The notes: a model not told the origin generated them from the letters alone. A DNA stretch of 64,000 nt from Amycolatopsis iheyensis (GCF_024703995.1 NZ_JAMXQV010000014.1:62001-126000), one strand, 5' to 3'. Positions 52,653 to 61,164 are shown, counted from the stretch's first letter. Program-made: numbers and translations.

Positions 52653-53069
52653 GTGTCAGTTTCTGTTTCCGTTGAGTTGAACCATCTGATCGTCCCGTCC
52701 CGGAACAACCGGGAATCCGCCGAATTCCTGGCGAACCTGCTCGGCCTGGAAGTGGGCGAAGAGTGGGGTCCGTTCATCCCGGTCGAGACCCGCAACGGCG
52801 TCCGCCTGGACTTCGCGACCATCCCCGAAGACGACCTTCGCCTGCAGCACTACTGCTTCCTGATCCCCGAAGCGGACTTCGACGCCGTGTTCGCGCGGCT
52901 CGTCGAAACCGGCGTGACCTACCACGCCGACCCGATGGGGAAGCAGGTCGGCGAAATCAACCACAACCACGGCGGCCGTGGTGTCTACTTCCTCGATCCC
53001 GGCGGGAACGGGATGGAGATCATCACGCAGCCGTACGAGCCGGAGCGGCGTCGCCCGACGGCTTGGTAA
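52653..53069 (+). CDS. VOC-superfamily (glyoxalase-like) protein
   Basis: 138 residues, two beta-alpha-beta-beta-beta units. Potential metal ligands are His in ELNHLIV, His in LRLQHYCFL and Glu in GNGMEIITQ. GTG 52653 is chosen for GGAGG 10 nt upstream. May be a lyase, dioxygenase or binding protein; specificity unknown. Confidence 0.85.
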   Translation: MSVSVSVELNHLIVPSRNNRESAEFLANLLGLEVGEEWGPFIPVETRNGVRLDFATIPEDDLRLQHYCFLIPEADFDAVFARLVETGVTYHADPMGKQVGEINHNHGGRGVYFLDPGGNGMEIITQPYEPERRRPTAW

Positions 53070-53084
53070 TTCCTTAGCAATGCG

Positions 53085-53097
53085 TACTATCGGGGGC
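53085..53097 (+). promoter_or_regulatory. Candidate leaderless promoter (TACTAT, 7 nt before ATG)
   Basis: TACTAT at 53085-53090, 7 nt, then ATG 53098; TTGGTA at 53063-53068 gives a -35 with 16-bp spacing. Confidence 0.55.
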
Positions 53098-54864
53098 ATG
53101 TTCACGACGAGGCCGGAGCTGGCCGGCACCTTCGGGATGGTGGCATCGACGCACTGGCTGGCCTCGGCCACCGGGATGGCGGTGCTGGAGGACGGCGGCA
53201 ACGCGTTCGACGCGGCGGTCGCCGCCGGGTTCGTCCTGCAGGTCGCCGAGCCGCACCTGTGCGGCCCGGCGGGCCAGGTGCCCGGCCTCTTCGTGACGGC
53301 GGACGACCCGACCCCGCGGGCGCTGGCGAGCCAAGGGCCGTCGCCCGCGGGGGCCACCGCGTCGCACTTCGCGTCGCTGGGCCTGGACCTGATCCCGGGC
53401 AGCGGCCTGCTCCCGGCGACCGTCCCCGGCGCCTGGGACGGCTGGCTCCTGCTGCTGCGCGACTACGGCACGAAGCCGCTTCGGTCGGTGTTGTCGTACG
53501 CGATCGGGTACGCGCGCAACGGCGTCCCGCTGGTGTCGCGGGTCGGCGACACGATCAGCGCGGTCTCCCGGTTGTTCACCGAGCACTGGCCGACGTCGGC
53601 GGCGTTGTGGATGCCGGACGGAAAGCCGGCGTCCGGCCTGCACAGGAACCCCGTGCTGGCCGACACCTGGGAGCGGCTGCTGCGCGAGGCGGAGGTCGTC
53701 TCGGGCCGTGAAGCGCAGATCGACGCCGGACGTCGTGCCTGGTCCCAGGGTTTCGTCGCTGAGGCGATCGATTCGTTCAGTCGCCAGGCGTTCCGCGACG
53801 ACTCGGGCCGCGACCACGCGGGCCTGCTGACCGGCGAGGACCTGGCGTCGTGGTCGGCGTCGTACGAGGAGCCGGCGTCCGCGGACGTCGGCGACTGGCG
53901 GCTGGTGAAGATGGGCGGCTGGACGCAGGGCCCGGCGCTGCTCCAGCAGGCGCTGTTGTTGCACGGCCTCCGCGACGAGCTGTCCTATGTGGACGGAATC
54001 CCGTCGGAACGCACGGTGCACCTGGCGACCGAAGCGGCGAAGCTGGCCTTCGCGGACCGCGAGGCCTGGTACGGCGACACGGACGTCCCGCTGGACGTGC
54101 TCCTGTCTTCTGCTTATACGGATTCCCGACGGGCTTTGATCGGCGACACGGCGTCTGCCGCACTCCGGCCCGGCGACGCCCGCGGCCCGGCCCGGCTCCC
54201 GGCGATCCTGGACTCGCTGCAAGGGGTGCGGGCCGAAGGCGGCGCGACGGGCGAGCCGACGGTCGGCCCCCAGGGCCAGACCCGCGGCGACACGGTCCAC
54301 CTGGACGTCGTCGACGCGGCGGGCAACCTGGTGTCCCTGACGCCGTCGGGAGGCTGGCTGCAGTCGAGCCCCACGATCCCGTCGCTCGGCTTCTGCCTGG
54401 ATTCCCGCGGCCAGATGTTCTGGCTGGAGCAGGGGCTGCCGAACTCACTGGCCCCGCGCAAGCGCCCCCGCATCACGCTGTCGCCATCGTTGGCACTGCA
54501 CGACGGCACCCCGACACTGGCGTTCGGCACCCCGGGCGGCGACCAGCAGGACCAGTGGCAGCTGTGTTTCTGGCTGGCCCACGTGTACGGCGGCCTGAAC
54601 CTCCAGGAGTCGATCGACGCGCCGGCCTGGCACACGACGGCGTTCCCGAGCTCGTTCTACCCGCGCTCGTGGAACCCGCGCGAGCTGGTGGCCGAGTCCC
54701 GGCTGGGAGTGTCCACAATGGACGCCCTCCGCGACCGAGGCCATTCACTGGTCGACGCGGGCGACTGGGCACTGGGCCGCTTGTCGGCAGTCTCCCGCTC
54801 GGACGGCTTGTTGCGGGCGGCGGCCAACGCCCGTGGCATGCAGGGCTACGCGGCGGGGCGCTGA
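53098..54864 (+). CDS. Gamma-glutamyltransferase family protein
   Basis: 588 residues. GGNAFDAAVAAGFVLQV and the nucleophile Thr399 in GDTVHLDVVDAAGN are the self-processing Ntn-hydrolase features; WLQSSPTIPSLGFCLDSRGQMF follows. No signal peptide is visible, unlike periplasmic GGTs, so it may be a cytoplasmic cephalosporin-acylase-like or gamma-glutamyl hydrolase. The canonical SLTxxxNxxFGS region is altered (SLTPSGGWLQSSP), so donor specificity may differ. Confidence 0.88.
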   Translation: MFTTRPELAGTFGMVASTHWLASATGMAVLEDGGNAFDAAVAAGFVLQVAEPHLCGPAGQVPGLFVTADDPTPRALASQGPSPAGATASHFASLGLDLIPGSGLLPATVPGAWDGWLLLLRDYGTKPLRSVLSYAIGYARNGVPLVSRVGDTISAVSRLFTEHWPTSAALWMPDGKPASGLHRNPVLADTWERLLREAEVVSGREAQIDAGRRAWSQGFVAEAIDSFSRQAFRDDSGRDHAGLLTGEDLASWSASYEEPASADVGDWRLVKMGGWTQGPALLQQALLLHGLRDELSYVDGIPSERTVHLATEAAKLAFADREAWYGDTDVPLDVLLSSAYTDSRRALIGDTASAALRPGDARGPARLPAILDSLQGVRAEGGATGEPTVGPQGQTRGDTVHLDVVDAAGNLVSLTPSGGWLQSSPTIPSLGFCLDSRGQMFWLEQGLPNSLAPRKRPRITLSPSLALHDGTPTLAFGTPGGDQQDQWQLCFWLAHVYGGLNLQESIDAPAWHTTAFPSSFYPRSWNPRELVAESRLGVSTMDALRDRGHSLVDAGDWALGRLSAVSRSDGLLRAAANARGMQGYAAGR

Positions 54865-55066
54865 AGGGAAGCCCGGCCGTGGTCGGCGAAGTTGCTTGTC
54901 AAGCGCGATCGCCCCGCGACAGCCGAGTTGTCCACATCCACTCCGGCTGTCCACAGATTTGCCGCACCACCGTTTTTCAGCCCCACCACCGATACGCTGG
55001 AAGCGGGGCCGGCCCCCAGAGGAGGGCGGGGGCTGGGTAGTGACCCAGACAGGCGTTTCCGCGGGG
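54865..55066. other. Noncoding interval between GGT and decayed gene copies
   Basis: No frame here has the codon bias of real genes. It contains the two DnaA-box-like sites and a short GC-rich stretch 55005-55035. Confidence 0.5.
54928..54955. promoter_or_regulatory. Two DnaA-box-like sites
   Basis: TTGTCCACA at 54928-54936 (perfect) and CTGTCCACA at 54947-54955 (one mismatch), same orientation, in a noncoding interval. Confidence 0.6.
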
Positions 55067-55161
55067 CTGTTTCGGCCAGATCCTCGCCGACGAGCCGAGT
55101 TCGAGCCACCGCTGCCACCTGCGGTCAGCTCGTCGTGGTCACGCGGCACCTGCCCGGTCAC
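55067..55161 (-). pseudogene. Truncated third copy of the 55459-55836 gene
   Basis: From GTG 55161 it encodes TGQVPRDHDELTAG, clearly like AGQWVPRDHEELTAG of the intact gene. After a frameshift it continues as WQRWLELGSSARIWP (intact: WRLWLELGSSVWPRP), then similarity stops. Its start overlaps the end of the second copy. Confidence 0.75.
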
Positions 55162-55456
55162 GTCAACTCCGCGGCGAAGTCCAGCCGCCGCAGTGTCCGC
55201 ACGCCGAGGGCGTAGTCGCCGTTCAGCAGCTCGGCGCGCTCGTCGTCGAGCGGGCGGCTACAGCTTCCACGTCCAGCTCGCGGTGAGGTCCATCGACGGC
55301 ACCAGCGCGGCGACAGCGGCATCCGGCGACCCACCCACGGCCAGGATCTCGTCGCAGGCGCCCATCAGCTCGCGCAATCCCCGCACCGCCTCGGTGGGTG
55401 GAGGGGCCAGCGCACGAGCCACCCGGCGATCAGCTCGCCGGGGTCACGTGGCCGGC
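55158..55456 (-). pseudogene. Frameshifted second copy of the 55459-55836 gene
   Basis: In three successive frames it encodes RDPGELIAGW, then TEAVRGLRELMGACDEI and LTASWTWKL followed by a stop, then PLDDERAELLNGDYALGVRTLRR, all parallel to the intact protein (DEAVRGLRDLVKACDEI, LAASWTCELW, ALDDERMALLHGD, HALGVRRLL). It lacks a start codon and is disrupted by at least two frameshifts. Confidence 0.8.
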
Positions 55457-55458
55457 CG

Positions 55459-55836
55459 CTAGAGCGTCAGCGAGGTCCAGCCACCGCCCTCGGCGAGCAA
55501 CCTCCGCACGCCGAGTGCATGGTCGGCGAACCCGGCGAGATCGCCGTGCAGCAAGGCCATCCGCTCGTCATCGAGCGCGGTCGTGTCGCCGGACCACAGC
55601 TCGCACGTCCAGCTCGCGGCCAGGTACATCGACCGCCCGAGCGCGGCCACTTCGGTCCCCTCGGCCGCGGAAGCGATTTCGTCGCACGCCTTCACCAGAT
55701 CCCGTAGCCCGCGCACGGCTTCGTCCGGGGTGCCGTCCCAGTCCGGCCTCGGCCACACCGACGAGCCGAGCTCGAGCCACAACCGCCACCCCGCGGTCAG
55801 CTCCTCGTGGTCACGCGGCACCCATTGCCCGGCCAT
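55459..55836 (-). CDS. Uncharacterised small helical protein (intact copy of a tandem triplet)
   Basis: 125 residues, mostly alpha-helical, tryptophan-rich (WRLWLELGSSVWPRPDW). No signal peptide, membrane helix or known motif. Two decayed copies follow immediately in the same direction. The intact copy keeps strong codon bias, so it appears to be selected. Function unknown; small paralogous arrays like this occur, for example, among immunity genes, but no toxin gene is adjacent. Confidence 0.75.
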   Translation of the reverse strand: MAGQWVPRDHEELTAGWRLWLELGSSVWPRPDWDGTPDEAVRGLRDLVKACDEIASAAEGTEVAALGRSMYLAASWTCELWSGDTTALDDERMALLHGDLAGFADHALGVRRLLAEGGGWTSLTL

Positions 55837-55882
55837 GCTTTCGAGTGTGCGCCCGAACGCACGACCCGGCGGATGGGATTCC

Positions 55883-56761
55883 TCACTGCGCGGGCTGCTG
55901 CCAGAGCCAGAACTCGATGCCCTGGTTGTCGGCGCAGTCGGCGGTCAGCCCGTACGGGTGGTTCTCGACCTCGCCCGCCCGGCCGCCCTGTTCGCGCACC
56001 CGCGCGAGAGCCGCGTCGAGGTCGTCGACCGCGAACATCAGCTTCCAGCCGATCTGGCGGTCGCCGGCCCACAGGCCGCCTTCGAGGCCGGGGCCCGAGA
56101 AGCCCCACGCGTCCGGCACCCGGCCCGGGGTGAACTCCCAGCCCAGCACCGCGCCGTAGAACGACTTCGCCGGCTCGGCTTCGGGCACCTGGAACGTGAA
56201 GTACATGGCCTCGCCTTGGCCCGGCGACGGCGCGGCGGGCGGAGTCGCCTGCGAGACCAGCCAGCGCTGGCCGAACGGGTCGCGGAACGAGCCGCCCCGG
56301 CCGTACGGCGAGTCGCTCACCGCGCGGATCAGCGTCGCGCCCAGCTCCAGCGCGCGGTTCACCGAGACGTCCGCGTCCGGCACCTCGACCCGCACCGACG
56401 CGCCCCCGGCCTGCGGCGCGACGTGCCCGATCTCCGGGTACTCCTCGGCGAGCATCAGCACGGCGTCGCCGATGGCCAGCTCGGCGTGCCCGATCCGGCC
56501 GTCGTCCATCAGGATCGGTTCGCCTCGCCGCACAGCGCCGAAGACGTCGACGTAGAAGTCGAGCGCGGCCCGCGCGTCGGACACGGCCAGGTACGGGGTC
56601 AGGGACCGCAAAGCGGCGGTTGGTGCCGCTGAAGTCGTGGTGGTCATATCGGCTCCGTTCAAGAGGACGCGACGCAGGTTGTCGCGCAGTTCGGCGGCGA
56701 AGTCCGGGTCGGGGTCGACCCGCTCGGAGGGCCTGCGAAGCGCGTCGTAAGGCTCAGGCAT
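55883..56761 (-). CDS. Two-domain VOC protein with sigma-operon N-terminal extension
   Basis: 292 residues: an N-terminal helical stretch (PEPYDALRRPSERVDPDPDF to about 38), a first VOC domain (about 45-160, YLAVSDARAALDFYVDVFGAV, SFRDPFGQRW) and a second one (about 175-290, MYFTFQVPEAEPAKSFYGAVLGW, LMFAVDDLDAAL). ATG 56761 overlaps the end of the sigma gene by eight bases. Such sigma/VOC pairs suggest a small-molecule sensing or detoxifying partner. Confidence 0.85.
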   Translation of the reverse strand: MPEPYDALRRPSERVDPDPDFAAELRDNLRRVLLNGADMTTTTSAAPTAALRSLTPYLAVSDARAALDFYVDVFGAVRRGEPILMDDGRIGHAELAIGDAVLMLAEEYPEIGHVAPQAGGASVRVEVPDADVSVNRALELGATLIRAVSDSPYGRGGSFRDPFGQRWLVSQATPPAAPSPGQGEAMYFTFQVPEAEPAKSFYGAVLGWEFTPGRVPDAWGFSGPGLEGGLWAGDRQIGWKLMFAVDDLDAALARVREQGGRAGEVENHPYGLTADCADNQGIEFWLWQQPAQ

Positions 56762-57278
56762 CGCGACCCTCCTTCTCCTCGTAGGCACGCCGGAACGCGG
56801 CACGGGCCCGCACGAGCAACGCCTCGGTGGCGTGCACGCTGCGCCCCAGGTGGCCGGCGACCTCGGGCACGCCGAGGCCGTCGACGTACCGCAGGGTCAA
56901 GGCCGCGCGGTGGTGCGGCCCGAGGGCTTCGAGCACTTGTCTGGCGCGCAGGGCGTCGAGCTGCTCGTCCCACGGGTCGTCGACGTCCGGCTCGCTGTCG
57001 TGCACCAGCCGCAGCCCGCGTTCCTCACGTTCTTTGCGCCGCCAGTGGTCGGCGAGCTTGTGCCGGGCGACGCCGATCAGCCACCCGGTGCTCACTGGAG
57101 GTGCGTACTCCTTGCGACAGGCGGCGACCGCCCCGAGGAACGTCTCGGAAGTGAGTTCCTCGGCGAGCGTGCGGTCACCGCACCGGGACAGCAGGTACCC
57201 GTAGACCTCCGGCAGCGCGGTTTCGTACAGCCCGAGCAGCGCGAAGGCCGGGTCCGGTCGTACCCGAGGTTCCGTCAC
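56754..57278 (-). CDS. ECF-type RNA polymerase sigma factor
   Basis: 174 residues. Region 2: LPEVYGYLLSRCGDRTLAEELTSETFLGAV and WLIGVARHKLADHWRRK; region 4: LEALGPHHRAALTLRYVDGLGVPEVAGHLGRSVHATEALLVRARAAF. GTG 57278. Four bases after the stop of a hypothetical gene and coupled to the VOC protein. Confidence 0.92.
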   Translation of the reverse strand: MTEPRVRPDPAFALLGLYETALPEVYGYLLSRCGDRTLAEELTSETFLGAVAACRKEYAPPVSTGWLIGVARHKLADHWRRKEREERGLRLVHDSEPDVDDPWDEQLDALRARQVLEALGPHHRAALTLRYVDGLGVPEVAGHLGRSVHATEALLVRARAAFRRAYEEKEGRDA

Positions 57279-57282
57279 ACCC

Positions 57283-57666
57283 TCATCGTCGTCCGGCGCG
57301 CGGCTTTTCCGACGGGTGAACTTTGGCTTTTTTCGGCGGCCAGGTCACCCGGATGGTGACGACGTGGTCCCGCCGCCCCGGAAACAGCCGGTAGACGGAG
57401 ACGACGAAGGTCCCGGGCCGGGCGCGTTTGCGGGACAGGTAGTCGTGCGCGCAGGCGGTTCCGTACCGCACGGTCCAGCCTTGGTACCGCTCACTGCGGT
57501 GCTCGAGGACGAACCCCATGTCATCGACGAGTTCGGTGTATTCGTGCACCCGCCCGCCCTCGGCCTCACGCCGGTACTCGAGCTCGTGGGGGTAGCCGTA
57601 GACGTCCATGACCTGCAGGTTCTCGCCGCAAGTAAGCACGACACGGCGATAAACGGGGAATCCCAC
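57283..57666 (-). CDS. Hypothetical basic protein upstream of the sigma gene
   Basis: 127 residues from GTG 57666. The central part (TELVDDMGFVLEHRSERYQGWTVRYG, FVVSVYRLFPGRRDHVVTIRVTW) looks beta-rich with good codon bias; the C-terminus is Lys/Arg-rich. Four-base spacing to the sigma gene supports an operon. No family recognised, and the start is uncertain. Confidence 0.55.
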   Translation of the reverse strand: MGFPVYRRVVLTCGENLQVMDVYGYPHELEYRREAEGGRVHEYTELVDDMGFVLEHRSERYQGWTVRYGTACAHDYLSRKRARPGTFVVSVYRLFPGRRDHVVTIRVTWPPKKAKVHPSEKPRAGRR

Positions 57667-57720
57667 ATCGGTACGCCCGCCCTACGATTCGTGGTTGATC
57701 GACAGCGAGGGGTGACCACC

Positions 57721-58548
57721 ATGGAGCGGCGGACCAAGCCGACCTACCGGCGACGGCAGCTCGGCCGCACCCTGCGCAAGCTACGCGAGGCGGCCGGGCT
57801 GAGCCAAGAGGACGCGGGCCGCCCGTTGCGGTTCTCCACGTCGAAGATGAGCCGGATCGAGCAGGGCCACATCCCGGGCTACAACGACTTCCTGGCGCTG
57901 CTCGACCGCTACGGGATCATCAGCTCGGACTACGGCGAGTACGTGCGGATGTTCGACTACGCGAAGGAGAAGGGCTGGTGGCAGGCCTTCGGGCTGAGCG
58001 ATCGCGGTTTTGTGAGCGTGGAAGCCGAGGCGAGCGCGATCTTGACCTACGAGCTGGGTTTCGTACCCGGGCTGCTTCAGGGTGAGTCGTACATGCGCGC
58101 CACCTTCGCCGGCACCCGCGAGCCGCTGGATGAGACTCGCCTCGAGAACCGGTTGAAGGTGCGGTTGCAGCGGCAGCGGAGGCTCCGCGAGGAGCCTCCG
58201 CTGCGGCTGCACGCGATCATCGACGAGACCGCCTTGCGGCGGCGGATCTGCGATCGGCAGCAGCTCAAGTTGCTGCTCGATGCCGCCGAGCTGCCGAATG
58301 TGGATGTGCAGGTCATCGCCGAGTCGGCGGGTTCGCACGATGGCTTGTGCAGCAATTTCACGGTGGCGAGGTTCGCAGATCCGGCGGAGCCGGATCTGGC
58401 ATACATCGAATACGGGTTCGGTTCGCTGCAGATCGAGAAGGAGGCCGAAGTCTCCGCTGCTAGGCTGATGTTCGCCCACCTCGCCGATCGCGCATTGGAT
58501 GATCAGGACTCGGCCACACTGATCCGGCGGCTGATCGACGAAAAGTGA
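57721..58548 (+). CDS. XRE-family HTH regulator with DUF5753 domain
   Basis: 275 residues. HTH about 13-68 (LGRTLRKLREAAGLSQEDAGRPLRFSTSKMSRIEQGHI) and a DUF5753 domain about 90-270 (YELGFVPGLLQGESYMRA, LHAIIDETALRRRI, ADPAEPDLAYIEYG). GAGGGG lies 9 nt before the ATG. The classic partner of the DUF397 gene that follows; such pairs regulate development or antibiotic production in streptomycetes. Confidence 0.92.
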   Translation: MERRTKPTYRRRQLGRTLRKLREAAGLSQEDAGRPLRFSTSKMSRIEQGHIPGYNDFLALLDRYGIISSDYGEYVRMFDYAKEKGWWQAFGLSDRGFVSVEAEASAILTYELGFVPGLLQGESYMRATFAGTREPLDETRLENRLKVRLQRQRRLREEPPLRLHAIIDETALRRRICDRQQLKLLLDAAELPNVDVQVIAESAGSHDGLCSNFTVARFADPAEPDLAYIEYGFGSLQIEKEAEVSAARLMFAHLADRALDDQDSATLIRRLIDEK

Positions 58549-58571
58549 TCCGAGTCCAGGAGGCGAACTCC

Positions 58572-58772
58572 GTGGCGATCTGGCTCAAGAGCAGCTACAG
58601 CGCCGGCTCCGGCGAGAACGGCAATTGCGTCGAGGTGGCCTTCCGCGACCGCGCCATTGCCGCCCGGGACTCGAAAGCCCCCACGGCCGGGGCACTCGAA
58701 GTGCCGCCGGCCGCGTGGTCCGCCTTCCTCTCCGCCGTCACACCCGGGGGTCCGGCAACCGCCGCGCGGTGA
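58572..58772 (+). CDS. DUF397-domain protein
   Basis: 66 residues, IWLKSSYSAGSGENGNCVEVAF then RDSKAP and W.AFLSAV, the complete DUF397 pattern. GTG 58572 has AGGAGG 8 nt upstream; GTG 58545 overlapping the XRE stop is also in frame. Probably an antagonist or partner of the XRE protein. Its end overlaps the convergent exporter gene by 35 bases. Confidence 0.9.
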   Translation: MAIWLKSSYSAGSGENGNCVEVAFRDRAIAARDSKAPTAGALEVPPAAWSAFLSAVTPGGPATAAR

Positions 58773-60162
58773 CGGTCACGATCGCCGCCAGCACCGCCAC
58801 CACCCCGATCACCAGCGCGAACGCGTCCCGGGTCCCCAGCGACTCCGAGAACCCCGCGTACAAACTCCCCAGCACGGCCACACCCAGCGCCAGCGACGTC
58901 TGCTGATTCGTCGTCATCACACCCGACCCCACCCCGGCCAAATCAGTCGGCACGTGGGACAGCACGATCCGGAACAACGTCGTCATCGCGAGGCCGTTGC
59001 CCACGCCGATCGCCACCATCGACGGCGCCAGATCGAGAATGGTCACCTGAGGCCAGGCCGCCAGCGTCGTGCACAGCAGCGCCACCATGCCGACCACCAC
59101 GATGGCCCCGCCCACCGGCACCACCTTCGGCCCGTACCGCGCCACCAGCCGGCTGCTGAGCATCGACACCGTGAAGTACGCGACCGCCATCGGCGTCAGC
59201 GCGCCGCCCGCGCCCAGCGGGCCGAAGTGCAGGCCCTCCTGCAACGTCATCGCGTACACGAACATGAACGAGCCGAACGCCGCGAAGAACGGCACCGCCA
59301 CCATCAGCCCGCTTCGCACGCTGGGCAGCCGCATCACCGACGGCGGCAGCAGCGGTGTGCCGCCCTGTCGTTCCATGCGCCGTTCCACGTGGACGAACGC
59401 CGCCGCCGCGAACGGGGACACCACCAGGAGCGCGATCGTCCACGCCGGCCAGCCCAGTGCGCGGCCCTCCATCAGCGGCAGCAGGAGCGAAATCAGCGTC
59501 ACCGCCAGCAACACCGTGCCGAGGCGGTCGACGCCCAGGGGGTTGTGCGCGCGGCTTTCCGGCAGGCGGCGGGCCAGCACCAGCACCACCAGGCCGATCG
59601 GGACGTTCACCAGGAAGATCGGCCGCCAGCCGGTGCCGAACAGGTCCGCCGCCACCAGGGCGCCGCCCGCCAACTGCCCGACGACCGTCGAGAGGCCGCC
59701 TGTCGCTCCGAAGAGACCCAGGGCCCGCGAACGCTCTTCGCCCGACGTCGTCGCCTGGATGATCGAGAGCACCTGCGGCAGCAGCAACGCCGAAGCCGCC
59801 CCCTGCGCGGCGCGGGCGATCACCAGCGTCGTCGCCGTCGGGGCGAGTCCGCAGGCCAGGGACGTCAGCGTGAAGAGCCACAGCCCGGTCAAGAACAGCC
59901 GGCGACGGCCGAACGAGTCGCCGAGGCGGCCGCCGACCACCAGGAGCACCGCGTACGCGATCCCGTACGCCGCGACCACCAGCTCCAGGGTGGCGGTGGA
60001 CGCATGAAGATCCGCGTTGATCGTCGGCAGCGCGACGTTGACGATGAAGAAGTCGATGATGGGCAGCGCCGCCCCCAGCAGCACCGTGACCAGGCCGGCG
60101 GGGGTCAGTCCCGGCCGAAATTGAGCTCTGGCCGAGATCGGCGCGAGTTGAGTCGTGGTCAT
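58738..60162 (-). CDS. MFS drug exporter, DHA2 (14-helix) family
   Basis: 474 residues, about 14 helices. Motif A GGRLGDSFGRRRLF, motif C-like GAALPIIDFFIVNVALPTI and the QGAASALLLPQVLSII helix are those of DHA2 exporters. ATG 60162; the longer frame to 60969 lies over the regulator. Divergent from an MmyB-type regulator with three palindromic sites between, so export is probably inducible. Confidence 0.92.
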   Translation of the reverse strand: MTTTQLAPISARAQFRPGLTPAGLVTVLLGAALPIIDFFIVNVALPTINADLHASTATLELVVAAYGIAYAVLLVVGGRLGDSFGRRRLFLTGLWLFTLTSLACGLAPTATTLVIARAAQGAASALLLPQVLSIIQATTSGEERSRALGLFGATGGLSTVVGQLAGGALVAADLFGTGWRPIFLVNVPIGLVVLVLARRLPESRAHNPLGVDRLGTVLLAVTLISLLLPLMEGRALGWPAWTIALLVVSPFAAAAFVHVERRMERQGGTPLLPPSVMRLPSVRSGLMVAVPFFAAFGSFMFVYAMTLQEGLHFGPLGAGGALTPMAVAYFTVSMLSSRLVARYGPKVVPVGGAIVVVGMVALLCTTLAAWPQVTILDLAPSMVAIGVGNGLAMTTLFRIVLSHVPTDLAGVGSGVMTTNQQTSLALGVAVLGSLYAGFSESLGTRDAFALVIGVVAVLAAIVTVTARRLPDPRV

Positions 60163-60188
60163 GACTACTACGATCGACCTCGATTTAA

Positions 60189-60240
60189 CCTGGTACCAGT
60201 TGCTGCTTATCCGGGTACCAATCACTACCTGGTACCAGGT
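60189..60240. promoter_or_regulatory. Three GGTACC-centred operators
   Basis: CCTGGTACCAGT (60189-60200), CCGGGTACCA (60211-60220) and the perfect palindrome ACCTGGTACCAGGT (60227-60240), centres 22 and 17 bp apart, all between the divergent exporter and regulator starts. Confidence 0.75.
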
Positions 60241-60264
60241 TCGATGGCGTGCGATCATGGCACC

Positions 60265-61098
60265 ATGACCACCGCTGTCGAATCCGAACTCCGCCGCCAG
60301 GAGCTCGCGAGGTTCCTGCGGAGCCGGCGCGAGCGGATCACGCCCGAGCAGGTCGGCCTCCCGCTCGTGGGCCGCCGCCGGACGCCGGGCCTGCGCCGCG
60401 AAGAGGTCGCGCAGCTCGCCGGTGTCGGGGTCACCTGGTACACGTGGCTCGAGCAGGGCCGCGACATCAACGCGTCCGAGCAGGTGCTGCAGGCGGTCGC
60501 CCGCACCCTGCGGCTCGACCCGCACGAGCACACCCACCTCTTCCGCCTGGCCGGCGCGCCCCAGCCGGAGAGCGAGAAGGACTGCCAGGTTCTTTCGCCG
60601 CAGCTGGAGCTGATGCTGAAGAAGCTGGAGCCGTACCCGGTGGCGGTGCGCAACGCCCGCTGCGACCTGCTCGGCTACAACCGCGGCTACACCTGGCTGA
60701 TGGGTGACGTCGACGCGATCCCGTTCGAAGACCGCAACACCCTGGTCCAGTGCTTGCTCAACCCGCAGTGGCGCGAGCGGATGCTGGACTGGGAGACGAA
60801 CATCCCGCGCGTGATCGCGTCCTTCCGCGCGGCGATGGCCGAACACGTCGCGGAGCCGGCGTGGAAGAACCTGGTCAAGCGCCTGAAGGCCGAGTCGCCG
60901 CTGTTCGCCGAGCTGTGGCCGCACCACGACGTCAACTCCGAGCCGATCCGCACCAAGCGGTACCTGCACCCGGACGTCGGGCTGCTGCGCTTCAACTTCA
61001 CCTACCTCTACTCGGGCCGCCGCTCGGAGATCACGGTCTCGACCTACACCCCGGCAGACGACGAGACAGCGGCGAAGCTCCCGCTGATGTTCGACTGA
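60265..61098 (+). CDS. MmyB-like helix-turn-helix regulator
   Basis: 277 residues. HTH about 8-80 with the hallmark GRRRTPGLRREEVAQLAGVGVTWYTWLEQGRDI, followed by a PAS-like MmyB ligand domain (LEPYPVAVRNARCDLLGYNRGYTWLMGD). Binds fatty-acid-like or aromatic ligands in relatives. It probably controls the divergent exporter through the GGTACC sites. Confidence 0.9.
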   Translation: MTTAVESELRRQELARFLRSRRERITPEQVGLPLVGRRRTPGLRREEVAQLAGVGVTWYTWLEQGRDINASEQVLQAVARTLRLDPHEHTHLFRLAGAPQPESEKDCQVLSPQLELMLKKLEPYPVAVRNARCDLLGYNRGYTWLMGDVDAIPFEDRNTLVQCLLNPQWRERMLDWETNIPRVIASFRAAMAEHVAEPAWKNLVKRLKAESPLFAELWPHHDVNSEPIRTKRYLHPDVGLLRFNFTYLYSGRRSEITVSTYTPADDETAAKLPLMFD

Positions 61099-61151
61099 CG
61101 ACGTACGCGGACTGTCGCCCTGTGACGGACGCGCGGACCCGGCGCGACCGG

Positions 61152-61164
61152 TAGTTTTCGCGAC
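61152..61164 (+). promoter_or_regulatory. Candidate leaderless promoter (TAGTTT, 7 nt before ATG)
   Basis: TAGTTT at 61152-61157, TCGCGAC, then ATG 61165; no ribosome-binding site. Confidence 0.5.

Noticed and set aside
54745..55161. 139-codon frame as an intact gene
   Set aside because: Only its first residues resemble the paralogue; the rest is frameshifted.
59380..59397. Second parS site in the exporter gene (GTTCCACGTGGAC)
   Set aside because: Differs from parS at three of 16 positions, including conserved ones.
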